Origin: Candidatus Kuenenia stuttgartensis
GTDB lineage: Bacteria; Bacteroidota; Bacteroidia; Flavobacteriales_D; Crocinitomicaceae
Length of the DNA stretch: 5,260 nucleotides
Assembly (NCBI GenBank): GCA_943326025.2
Contig: CALPRR020000174.1
Span: 1-5,260 of the forward strand
Reading direction: 5' to 3'
Shown piece by piece: positions 1 to 5,260 of the stretch (within the stretch, counting starts at the first letter, position 1; every line of letters begins with the position of its first letter). The notes beneath the pieces were generated by a model. The model saw only the letters and a list, made by a program, of their open reading frames with translations, was not told the DNA's origin and did no database searches. Position numbers and translations under genes: made by a program.

Positions 1-1
1 A

Positions 2-166
2 TTAAAGGTAAACGATTACTTTGTTTATAGTGAATCATCTAGGAAATATGGTAGAATTATTTTGGTAATTGTATGTTTTGCTTTTGTTAGTCAGATTTTT
101 ATAATAAAATTTCAAAGATATAACAAGCTCCAACCAAGATCATACTTGGCGGAACAATTACTTTGA
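2..166 (+). CDS. C-terminal fragment of a possible membrane protein (5' end outside the window)
   Basis: A reading frame enters from the left edge and stays open for 54 codons to a TGA at 164-166. It encodes a polar stretch, then one hydrophobic segment (fragment residues about 19-36, GRIILVIVCFAFVSQ and on), then a basic tail containing RYNKLQPRSYLAEQLL. This is the layout expected of the last transmembrane helix and cytoplasmic tail of an inner-membrane protein. G/C is more frequent at first codon positions than at third positions, as in real genes of AT-rich genomes. The family cannot be identified from this piece. A competing minus-strand frame overlaps its last 68 bases, so the call is uncertain. 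Confidence 0.4.
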   Translation, partial: LKVNDYFVYSESSRKYGRIILVIVCFAFVSQIFIIKFQRYNKLQPRSYLAEQLL

Positions 167-329
167 AAAGATTAAATTTACCTTCGAATAAATGAGCTTG
201 TGAAACGATAGTTGAACCTCCTATTGAAAAGATTGAAAGATTTAAAAATATAAAGTGGAGACCAGAAACCACTAAAAAAAACGGAGCGAAATTACCACTA
301 CAAAAGAGTAGTAAAAATTTAAAAATGAA
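99..329 (-). other. Unassigned minus-strand open frame, hydrophobic, without a good start
   Basis: On the minus strand the frame is open from 329 down to a TAA at 101-99, about 76 codons. The only standard start is a GTG at 272-270, which would give 57 residues; no ATG precedes it. The translation is hydrophobic with several glycines and prolines (for example SIGGSTIVSQAHLFEG and FKVIVPPSMILVGACY), and its first codon positions are richer in G/C than its third positions. It could be a remnant of a multi-pass membrane protein. It could equally be an artefact, because the opposite strand here is rich in A and G and its antisense naturally reads as Phe, Leu, Ile, Val and Ser. The two readings of 99-166 are probably mutually exclusive. 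Confidence 0.18.
167..324. other. Leader region before the first complete gene, no plus-strand gene seen
   Basis: This A-rich stretch separates the possible left-edge gene from the secreted-protein gene at 325. No plus-strand frame stays open for a useful length, and no good match to the Bacteroidota promoter (TTG about 20 bases before TAnnTTTG) was found. Two short hairpins are visible: AGTGG/CCACT around 254-273 and ACTAC/GTAGT around 297-312. Both have five-base stems and neither is followed by a T-run on the plus strand, so they are not called terminators. Confidence 0.4.
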
Positions 330-792
330 TTATATGAAATCAAAATTGACTATTTTACTGTTTATTCTTTTTTTAACCACTTGGAATTTAACTATTAATG
401 CGCAGACTTCAATTCCAAAGGGAAAAGCACAATTAATTGAGTTTACAAATGCAACCGCAAAATTTACAGTACCCGAAGGGAAGACTTGGTATATTCAAAA
501 TACGTTTTCTGATTGGCGAATTGAATGCACTCAACCAGATGGTACTACAGGTAGAACAATAAGAGTGTTTTTAAAGAGTTTAAATGGTCTTTTAAAAACA
601 GACTTATCCAAAAATAAATTTGGTCCACTTTTGTATTTTTCAAGTGAAACGAATAGTATGTCTTTAATTTTTCCAGAAAAAACAACTTTTGAATTGCTTT
701 TAGTGAGCAGCGAAATTAACCAAGACATAAAATTATTCAATGGTCTAGGATATATTAATATTATTGAAACTGATAATTTGACTAATCCATAA
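325..792 (+). CDS. Small secreted beta-rich protein of unknown function
   Basis: The protein has 155 residues from the ATG at 325; a second in-frame ATG at 334 (MKSKLTILLF) is an equally good start and gives 152. The N-terminus is a classical signal peptide: Lys residues, a hydrophobic core LTILLFILFLTTW, and a likely signal peptidase I cleavage in NA-Q near residue 27, the usual Bacteroidota pattern. No lipobox cysteine is present, so it is probably periplasmic or otherwise exported rather than a lipoprotein. The mature part, about 128 residues, alternates hydrophobic and polar residues as in a beta-sandwich. It includes FTVPEGKTWYIQN, a phrase of a kind seen in small Flavobacteriia secreted proteins, and has a single cysteine (IECTQ). 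There is no T9SS sorting domain. I do not recognise a named family and assign no function. It stands alone, with 264 bases separating it from the next gene. Confidence 0.85.
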   Translation: MNYMKSKLTILLFILFLTTWNLTINAQTSIPKGKAQLIEFTNATAKFTVPEGKTWYIQNTFSDWRIECTQPDGTTGRTIRVFLKSLNGLLKTDLSKNKFGPLLYFSSETNSMSLIFPEKTTFELLLVSSEINQDIKLFNGLGYINIIETDNLTNP

Positions 793-1056
793 AAGGTAAC
801 TACTCAAAACCAAAAGCGGCGATTCATTAGTTAATTCAATATTTTCCGCTACTATTAATGTTTTTTCTTGGTTGAAAAGTTTAGTACTTCTTATCAATAC
901 TTTTGTTAGCTAGAAAAGGTTATGTGGCAGATAAAAGAAGACTCGGAAAAAGTAGATTTAATTCTGAAGCTTTAAACTATAAATATTTCAGGAAATAATG
1001 AGTGAAAAATTCTGTATCTTTTTCTATGATAACTTTCCGAAAAACATTATAATAAT
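793..1056. other. Intergenic spacer with a promoter candidate and tiny frames only
   Basis: Stops are frequent in all six frames. Visible items are a nested pair of short inverted repeats (AACCAA at 808-813 with TTGGTT at 868-873, enclosing AGCGG at 815-819 with CCGCT at 846-850), a promoter-like pair at 872-905, a 17-codon frame beginning at 922 (MWQIKEDSEK) ending in TAA at 973-975, and a 20-codon frame beginning at 998. There is no clear terminator after the secreted-protein gene. Confidence 0.5.
872..905 (+). promoter_or_regulatory. Candidate Bacteroidota-type promoter
   Basis: TACTTTTG at 898-905 matches the -7 consensus TAnnTTTG used by the Bacteroidota primary sigma factor. A TTG at 872-874 lies 23 bases upstream, the long end of the usual spacing for the -33 element. 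Transcription would begin near 911 and give a leader of roughly 150 bases before the gene at 1060. That leader would contain two tiny reading frames. The motif is short and the sequence is T-rich, so a chance match is possible. Confidence 0.35.
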
Positions 1057-1060
1057 TTGA
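998..1060 (+). CDS. Possible 20-residue leader peptide overlapping the next start (TGATG)
   Basis: ATG at 998 opens a 20-codon frame (MSEKFCIFFYDNFPK followed by N and four isoleucines) ending in TGA at 1058-1060. Its last base is the A of the ATG of the next gene, a TGATG overlap typical of translational coupling. AGGAA at 990-994 precedes the ATG by only three bases, which is too close to be a good ribosome binding site. A sequence this short may be open by chance; the overlap is the only argument for it. Confidence 0.22.
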   Translation: MSEKFCIFFYDNFPKNIIII

Positions 1061-1512
1061 TGGACACAAACATAAATAATGGAATTACTTTCGAAGAAAC
1101 AACCAATTTCTTGAAATGGGGTAAGTTTATTAATCCACTAATCCGAAAATTTAAAGGATCTAAAGTAAAATTAGGCGGAAGAACTATTTACAATTGGGGG
1201 AAACATACTATTCTTAATGGATTAGAACTTGAATTAACCAATAGTTTCAATAATTATGGAAAAGAAAGATGGTTTAGAAGATTTAATCAAATTGAGTATT
1301 GGGCTATTGGAGATGAAATTGCAAAACATGAATTTGATAGAATATCCAATCATCTTATAAAATTATTCGGACAACCTATTATTAAAGATGACAATACTGA
1401 TAATAGAGAAAAATACTTAAAATGGAAAATTGTCAAAATTGATATTTCACTTTATTTATTTGAACAACATTCTTATAAACTCCACTTCATAATTAAAAAA
1501 AACATCAATTAA
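1060..1512 (+). CDS. Hypothetical cytosolic protein, tryptophan-rich, about 150 residues
   Basis: The ATG at 1060 is preferred over an in-frame TTG directly before it at 1057, giving 150 residues. There is no signal peptide and no membrane segment, and no cysteine, so the protein is likely cytosolic and soluble. Five tryptophans are spread along it (residues 20, 46, 71, 81 and 122). The most motif-like stretches are GGRTIYNWGKHTILNGLELEL (residues 39-59, first twenty most striking), IEYWAIGDEIAKHEF (78-92), LFGQPI (102-107) and a closing strand pair DISLYLFEQHSYKLHFIIKK (128-147). The pattern suggests a compact alpha/beta protein. The size and aromatic richness recall small immunity-type or binding proteins, but I see no toxin gene beside it and do not claim that role. 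The family is not recognised. The next gene begins 89 bases downstream in the same direction, so cotranscription is possible. Confidence 0.8.
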   Translation: MDTNINNGITFEETTNFLKWGKFINPLIRKFKGSKVKLGGRTIYNWGKHTILNGLELELTNSFNNYGKERWFRRFNQIEYWAIGDEIAKHEFDRISNHLIKLFGQPIIKDDNTDNREKYLKWKIVKIDISLYLFEQHSYKLHFIIKKNIN

Positions 1513-1601
1513 AAGTTTACTTTAAATCTGTATTATAGGAGCAATTGACTTCATAACAATCTGATATATAACTATACTTATACAAATCATTAAATTTCGA
1601 A

Positions 1602-3320
1602 GTGACTAGAAAACAACTTACAGAAAAACATAACTTTATTAAAGACACAATATTTCGAGTAAAAACGATTTTGTTGTCTGGAAATAGAATTCTCAAAAAT
1701 TTACTCAACCCCACTTTAAAATTCAGGGACAACAGTCAACTTATAAACGAGCAATTAATTTCTTTTTCTGAAAGTGATCTTTGGAATCCATTTGATAATA
1801 AAGATAATTGGATTTTGACTGCTGGTAAAGTTGAAAATTTAAGAATTGCTTCAAAAAAAATTAATGGAATTGAAATTAAAGCCAATGAAGTTTTTAGTTT
1901 TTGGAAGCATCTAGGAAATCCAAATATTGGTCAAGGTTACGTAATTGGTAGAGAAATCAGGGAGGGATGTATTGTACCAACTATTGCTGGAGGACTTTGC
2001 CAACTTTCAAATGCACTTTACGATTCGGCTTTAAAAGCAAATTTTGATATTATCGAAAGACATAAACATACAAAAGTTATAAAAGGCTCACTTGCAGAAC
2101 AAGACCGAGATGCAACTGTAAAATGGAATTACATTGATTTACGGTTTAAATCAAATTTTGATTTTAGAATTGAAACCGAATTGAGTTCAGATAAATTAAT
2201 TGTACGTTTCAAGAGTAAACAAAAAAACTTAAAATCAGAAGAAAGTATTTTAAATCAAAAAAAAACAGACAAACTTAACGATTGTTATTCTTGTGGGAAT
2301 TCAGCTTGCTTCAAACACCCCGATAGAAGACCCTTGAATCAAAAAATTGAAACTACTACTTATATTCTTGACGAAAAATGGAAAGAATTTGACGATTACG
2401 TAAAATCAACAACAAAAGAAAATGATAATTTTATAATACCACTTAAAAAAAACAAGTTCATCAAAACAGACCGCTATTTATGGAAGGCCCTAAAATCAAA
2501 CAAAACAAATGCGACAACTAGACAAGGAATCTATCGAGCATTAAAATTGAGATTTTCAACCAAACAGAACAATGTGTTCGAGATGATTTTAGAGCTAGAC
2601 AAGAAAATTGCAAGAGCAGCAGCAAATCAAATTCCAATTGAATCAACTCATTTAGTAATATCTCAGAACTTATTACCGTTCATATACGAAACAGGTTTTT
2701 TAGGTGGTCGGACCTTTGATGTCTTAATGAATAGATTACCGATTGAAAAACTACAAGAAAGACTTGACTATGCACATTCGAAACACCCAGAAAGTGAAAC
2801 ATTGAATGATTTTAGAACAACAAGTAAATTAGCAAACATTGAATTCATTGCACTCAAAAAGGCTAGAAAAATAATCACTCCTCATTCAGAAATTGCCGAA
2901 ATGTTCAAGAACAAGGTTGAAAAATTAAATTGGCATATTCCTTCAAAATCAATTGAACATTTAAAAGGAAACAAAATACTTTTTCCTGCCTCTGCTGTAG
3001 GTAGAAAAGGAGCTTATGAAATTAAAAGACTTGCACTGGAATTAAATCTAGAATTGATGATTTCTGGAAGAACTATTGAAAAAGAAAACTTTTGGGAAAA
3101 AATTAAAGTTGAAAAATTTAAAGGTGACTTTAACGAAGTTGGTTTAGTTATATACCCTACTTATATAGAAAATCAACCAAGACAAATTCTAAAAGCCATT
3201 TCTAAAGGTATTCCAATAATTACTACATCTGCATGTGGCGTTGATAATTTAGAAAATATAAAAACAGTTGATTTAGGAAACTATGAGCAATTAAAAAATG
3301 AAGTTATTAAACATATTTAG
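1602..3320 (+). CDS. VanW-family domain fused to a GT-B glycosyltransferase-like domain
   Basis: The protein has 572 residues and no signal peptide or membrane helix, so it is probably cytosolic. The GTG start at 1602 is preferred because no in-frame ATG occurs before codon 328, an in-frame TAA lies at 1569-1571, and VanW proteins commonly open with a similar RKxLT phrase. Residues about 1-205 match the VanW family: KVENLRIASKKINGIEI, EVFSFWKHLGNP (97-108), GYVIGREI, AGGLCQLSNALYDSAL (129-144), IERHKHTKV (151-159) and DATVKWNYIDLRF (170-182). VanW takes its name from an accessory gene of vancomycin-resistance clusters; its biochemical role is not established. Cys228, Cys231, Cys236 and His239 (CYSCGNSACFKH) form a possible metal site. 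Residues about 250-572 look like a GT-B fold: IITPHSEIAEMF (424-435), FPASAVGRKGAYE (461-473), LELMISGRT (483-491) and YPTYIENQPRQILKAISKGIP (518-538) followed by SACGVDN. The second glutamate of the EX7E motif appears to be Lys531. VanW is confident; the GT assignment is moderate. Confidence 0.88.
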   Translation: MTRKQLTEKHNFIKDTIFRVKTILLSGNRILKNLLNPTLKFRDNSQLINEQLISFSESDLWNPFDNKDNWILTAGKVENLRIASKKINGIEIKANEVFSFWKHLGNPNIGQGYVIGREIREGCIVPTIAGGLCQLSNALYDSALKANFDIIERHKHTKVIKGSLAEQDRDATVKWNYIDLRFKSNFDFRIETELSSDKLIVRFKSKQKNLKSEESILNQKKTDKLNDCYSCGNSACFKHPDRRPLNQKIETTTYILDEKWKEFDDYVKSTTKENDNFIIPLKKNKFIKTDRYLWKALKSNKTNATTRQGIYRALKLRFSTKQNNVFEMILELDKKIARAAANQIPIESTHLVISQNLLPFIYETGFLGGRTFDVLMNRLPIEKLQERLDYAHSKHPESETLNDFRTTSKLANIEFIALKKARKIITPHSEIAEMFKNKVEKLNWHIPSKSIEHLKGNKILFPASAVGRKGAYEIKRLALELNLELMISGRTIEKENFWEKIKVEKFKGDFNEVGLVIYPTYIENQPRQILKAISKGIPIITTSACGVDNLENIKTVDLGNYEQLKNEVIKHI

Positions 3321-3471
3321 ACGAGAAAAGATGGACATAAAATCTATTAGGGTTATTCGCACGGATATCACATAACCTTCTAGAATACATGCTATTAAAG
3401 TGAAAAATCAAAAATTAAATTTGTAAATTAAAATTACTTTTAATAATTTTAATTTACAAATTTAATTTTCT
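3321..3471. other. Intergenic spacer between the VanW fusion and the thioredoxin gene
   Basis: This spacer holds a weak hairpin shortly after the stop codon (AGGGTTAT at 3349-3356 with ATAACCTT at 3372-3379, one G-T pair, 15-base loop, no T-run) and the long perfect inverted repeat at 3411-3469. A 14-codon frame beginning at 3331 (MDIKSIRVIRTDIT) is too short to call. No other gene is seen. Confidence 0.5.
3411..3469. repeat. Perfect 26-bp inverted repeat abutting a start codon
   Basis: The arms at 3411-3436 and 3444-3469 are exact reverse complements over 26 bases, separated by a 7-base loop (CTTTTAA). Only one G-C pair (3423 with 3457) occurs in the stem; the rest is A-T. The right arm ends two bases before the ATG at 3472, so in any transcript crossing the whole repeat the ribosome landing site of the thioredoxin gene would be paired. 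The left arm contains TAAATTTG at 3416-3423, an exact TAnnTTTG match, and the symmetry places the same motif on the minus strand at 3464-3457; neither has a TTG at the right distance. Possible roles are a terminator for the upstream gene, a hairpin controlling translation, or an operator. The repeat itself is certain; its role is not. Confidence 0.95.
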
Positions 3472-4161
3472 ATGAAACAAATTATACTACTCACTTATAT
3501 AATAATTTCATCTACTTGTTTTTGTCAGATACCTAATTGGACTGAGACGTCTTGTGATGGTGTTCAATACAATATGTATACTGAATTGCAAAATGGCAAT
3601 GCGGTAATTTTAGATTTTGGATCCGCTTGGTGTGGACCATGTAATATTACTGCTCCAGAATTACAAACTATTTGGTCAAATTATGGAGAAGGTACTATGG
3701 GGGTTAAAGTATTCGAATTCTTTTTACAAGATCTTAATTCAAACCAAGCTGACTGTTCTGATCTGGCATTTTGGGAGTACCAGCATTCTCTAACATTTCC
3801 AGGGTTTGCGAATGCAAATGTTAATAACATCTATTCACAATATAATACTTTGTATGGATCTGGCTTACCACTTATTCTTATGTTTATTCCAAATACAATT
3901 GATCCAGGTGCCAGCACCCTAGTATATACATTTCCAGAAAATTTGTCGAGTAATGATCAGCTAGCTGAAGAACTCACAAGTATATTATCAGAAAATTCTT
4001 TTTGGGCATTAGGCATCAATGAATACCAATCAAACAATAAAGTAGAGTTGGTTAAAGTTGTTGATATGCTAGGAAGAGAAACATGTCAGTCATATAACAC
4101 TCCTCTGATTTATTATTATTCGGATGGAACAAAGAGAAAAATTTTCAAAAATAGTTTTTAA
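3472..4161 (+). CDS. Secreted thioredoxin-fold protein with T9SS sorting domain
   Basis: The protein has 229 residues. The N-terminus MKQIILLTYIIISSTCFCQ is a signal peptide with likely cleavage before Q19; the cysteines do not fit a lipobox. The thioredoxin-like domain spans about residues 24-175, with AVILDFGSAWCGPCNITAPEL carrying the redox pair Cys54-Gly-Pro-Cys57 and a cis-proline candidate at Pro133 (GSGLPLILMF). Extra cysteines lie at 28 and 95. The last 40 or so residues (KVVDMLGRE at 195-203, then PLIYYYSDGTKRK at 211-223) match a short T9SS C-terminal sorting domain common in Flavobacteriia, usually written VDxLGRE followed by YxDGTxxK. The protein should cross the inner membrane by Sec and be exported or surface-attached by the T9SS. 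A role in thiol-disulfide exchange outside the cell is inferred from the active site; the substrate is unknown. The start is fixed because the next in-frame ATG would remove the signal peptide. It is followed after 9 bases by another T9SS cargo gene, probably in one transcript. Confidence 0.92.
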   Translation: MKQIILLTYIIISSTCFCQIPNWTETSCDGVQYNMYTELQNGNAVILDFGSAWCGPCNITAPELQTIWSNYGEGTMGVKVFEFFLQDLNSNQADCSDLAFWEYQHSLTFPGFANANVNNIYSQYNTLYGSGLPLILMFIPNTIDPGASTLVYTFPENLSSNDQLAEELTSILSENSFWALGINEYQSNNKVELVKVVDMLGRETCQSYNTPLIYYYSDGTKRKIFKNSF

Positions 4162-4170
4162 TTATACCTT

Positions 4171-5115
4171 ATGAAAATGAGAACAATTCTTTCAACTATT
4201 CTGTTTTTTTTAATATTCAATTCAGTAATTTCCCAGTCAACTCCTGTTTTTGTTGATAATGGTGATTTTGAAGCACCTTTTAGTAACAACATACCTCCGC
4301 AATTAACTCCAGTTCAAGGATTATCTGATTCCCCTGGATGGGTTGGTTTTTATTCAATCGATACTACAACAGCAAATAGCGGTTCTCAATCTTTAAAAGT
4401 GAGTACGACAGTCAGTTCTGAAATAAATCAATTTAGGGTTTGGGGTAATGATACTGTGCCTGGAGGTGCAGAATATTATCCGTTTATTCAAGGAAATTGG
4501 AGTTGGAACATAAACAGTTGGGGAAGTATTGAGGTAAGTTTTTATTCTAAACATCAAATTGCAACAGGAGATACTGCAGCGGTTTTATTTTACTTATCAC
4601 CAAGTGGTATTATTGAAGATGCATGCGCATATGGTTACCTATTCTTTACAGGAACCGATAACAACTGGCAAAACCATACACTAAATTTTACAAACATTTT
4701 TGGGAATACATGTGGAAATCCAAATGCTTTAGGTAGACTTATTTTTCAAGCATCATCGACACTAAAAACCAGATACGAATGTATTGGGTGTAATAACTAT
4801 AATGTTCAAAATGGATTAGCTGAAAGTTCTCTATGGATAGATGATATTACTGTTTCTTATATTAATCCGAATGCTTCCACTGAAATATATGGTTTAATTG
4901 ATTCAAAAATATATCCTAATCCGGTAACGGATAAAATAAAAATAAAAATTTCAGAAGAAATTAAATCTTTTGAATTGTATGACATGCAAGGTGTATTAGT
5001 CATTAAAAGTAATAAATCTGAAATTGATACATCCCAATTATCTCAAGGCATATATACTTATATCATTAATACGGTTAATGATAAACAATCTTTTGGAAAA
5101 TTGATTAAAATATAG
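4171..5115 (+). CDS. Secreted jelly-roll (CBM-like) protein with T9SS type A sorting domain
   Basis: The protein has 314 residues from the ATG at 4171; the in-frame ATG at 4177 is an alternative. Residues 1-22 are a signal peptide (MKMRTILSTILFFLIFNSVIS before QSTP). Residues about 26-230 form one domain whose beginning (VDNGDFEAPF, later GWVGFYSID and SGSQSLKVST) and end (SSLWIDDITVSY) are typical of carbohydrate-binding jelly-roll modules such as the CBM4/9 or PCMD-like kinds. It has four cysteines (152, 181, 204 and 207) that could form disulfides. Residues about 240-314 are a classical T9SS type A domain: KIYPNPVTDKIKI, FELYDMQGVLV, then SQLSQGIYTYII and a final GKLIKI. No catalytic domain is present, so binding or adhesion is the most likely role; glycan binding is inferred from fold only. 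It follows the thioredoxin-like gene by 9 bases and is probably co-expressed with it. Confidence 0.9.
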   Translation: MKMRTILSTILFFLIFNSVISQSTPVFVDNGDFEAPFSNNIPPQLTPVQGLSDSPGWVGFYSIDTTTANSGSQSLKVSTTVSSEINQFRVWGNDTVPGGAEYYPFIQGNWSWNINSWGSIEVSFYSKHQIATGDTAAVLFYLSPSGIIEDACAYGYLFFTGTDNNWQNHTLNFTNIFGNTCGNPNALGRLIFQASSTLKTRYECIGCNNYNVQNGLAESSLWIDDITVSYINPNASTEIYGLIDSKIYPNPVTDKIKIKISEEIKSFELYDMQGVLVIKSNKSEIDTSQLSQGIYTYIINTVNDKQSFGKLIKI

Positions 5116-5260
5116 GATAAAAAGATTTTAAAATACCCATACAATCCATTAAATTACTAATCTCTATCTCATTTAAAGATTATCAATCAAAACTGACTTT
5201 ATAAAATCTTGTAATATAAATCCTGAATATCATTTTACATTAAATATTCCAAATAACAAA
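5116..5260. other. Right-edge intergenic DNA, no gene seen
   Basis: The 145 bases after the last stop have no useful open frame on either strand. A 9-base inverted repeat (AAGATTTTA at 5122-5130 with TAAAATCTT at 5202-5210) has a loop of about 70 bases and is within what an AT-rich sequence gives by chance. No convincing terminator for the two-gene unit is visible. Confidence 0.5.

Noticed and set aside
158..164. TACTTTG considered as a -7 promoter element for the gene at 325
   Set aside because: It lacks one T of TAnnTTTG, has no TTG at the right spacing, and lies inside a possible coding frame.
531..740. Minus-strand open frame of 69 codons inside the small secreted-protein gene
   Set aside because: It is the antisense shadow of a gene with a clear signal peptide and has no independent support.
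808..873. Nested inverted repeats AACCAA/TTGGTT and AGCGG/CCGCT, considered as a recombination site or folded RNA
   Set aside because: The stems are five to six bases, unevenly spaced, and the enclosed sequence shows no other structure; chance is likely.
922..975. 17-codon frame (MWQIKEDSEKVDLILKL) downstream of the promoter candidate
   Set aside because: Too short, with a purine-rich stretch too close to the ATG and no overlap with a following gene.
1545..1572. TTGACT followed after 16 bases by TATAAC, resembling an E. coli sigma-70 promoter before the VanW fusion gene
   Set aside because: Bacteroidota primary sigma factors use TTG and TAnnTTTG instead, and such AT-rich hexamers occur often by chance here.
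1517..1732. Minus-strand open frame of 71 codons across the start of the VanW fusion gene
   Set aside because: It overlaps the well-supported VanW N-terminal region and lacks recognisable features.
3349..3379. Hairpin AGGGTTAT/ATAACCTT with a 15-base loop after the VanW fusion stop codon, considered as a terminator
   Set aside because: The loop is large, one pair is G-T, and no T-run follows; it is recorded only as part of the spacer.
5122..5210. 9-base inverted repeat AAGATTTTA/TAAAATCTT considered as a terminator
   Set aside because: The arms are about 70 bases apart and entirely explicable by AT-rich composition.

Overview
The window looks like chromosomal DNA of a Bacteroidota member, most likely of the Flavobacteriia. 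It is strongly AT-rich and its start codons lack a convincing Shine-Dalgarno sequence. The signal peptides end in the '-Q' or 'A-Q' cleavage pattern usual in that phylum, and two adjacent proteins end in type IX secretion system (T9SS) C-terminal sorting domains. All the well-supported genes lie on the plus strand. No RNA gene, insertion sequence or CRISPR array was seen.

Layout: (1) Positions 1-324 may hold the 3' end of a membrane-protein gene running in from the left edge, followed by a leader with no clear gene. A competing minus-strand reading frame lies here as well. (2) Positions 325-792 encode a small secreted beta-rich protein of unknown function. (3) Positions 793-1056 are a spacer with one plausible Bacteroidota-type promoter and two tiny reading frames. 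The second of these overlaps the next start codon (TGATG). (4) Positions 1060-1512 encode a tryptophan-rich cytosolic protein of about 150 residues that I do not recognise. (5) Positions 1602-3320, probably starting at GTG, encode a two-part protein: an N-terminal VanW-family domain, a CxxC-x4-C-x2-H cluster, and a C-terminal half that reads like a GT-B (GT4-like) glycosyltransferase. (6) Positions 3321-3471 are a spacer holding a perfect 26-bp inverted repeat that stops two bases before the next ATG. (7) Positions 3472-4161 and 4171-5115, 9 bp apart, are a probable two-gene unit. They encode a secreted thioredoxin-fold protein with WCGPC and a secreted jelly-roll (CBM-like) protein, both exported through the T9SS. 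(8) Positions 5116-5260 show no gene.

How the genes fit together: only the last two make a clear functional pair, as two secreted T9SS cargoes, one redox-type and one likely adhesive or glycan-binding. The VanW-glycosyltransferase fusion is the least ordinary item. Its sequence suggests a cytosolic protein connected with glycans or the cell envelope, but no neighbour confirms this. No complete new defence, mobile or biosynthetic system could be demonstrated. The points most worth checking are the VanW-GT architecture and the long palindrome at the start of the thioredoxin gene.
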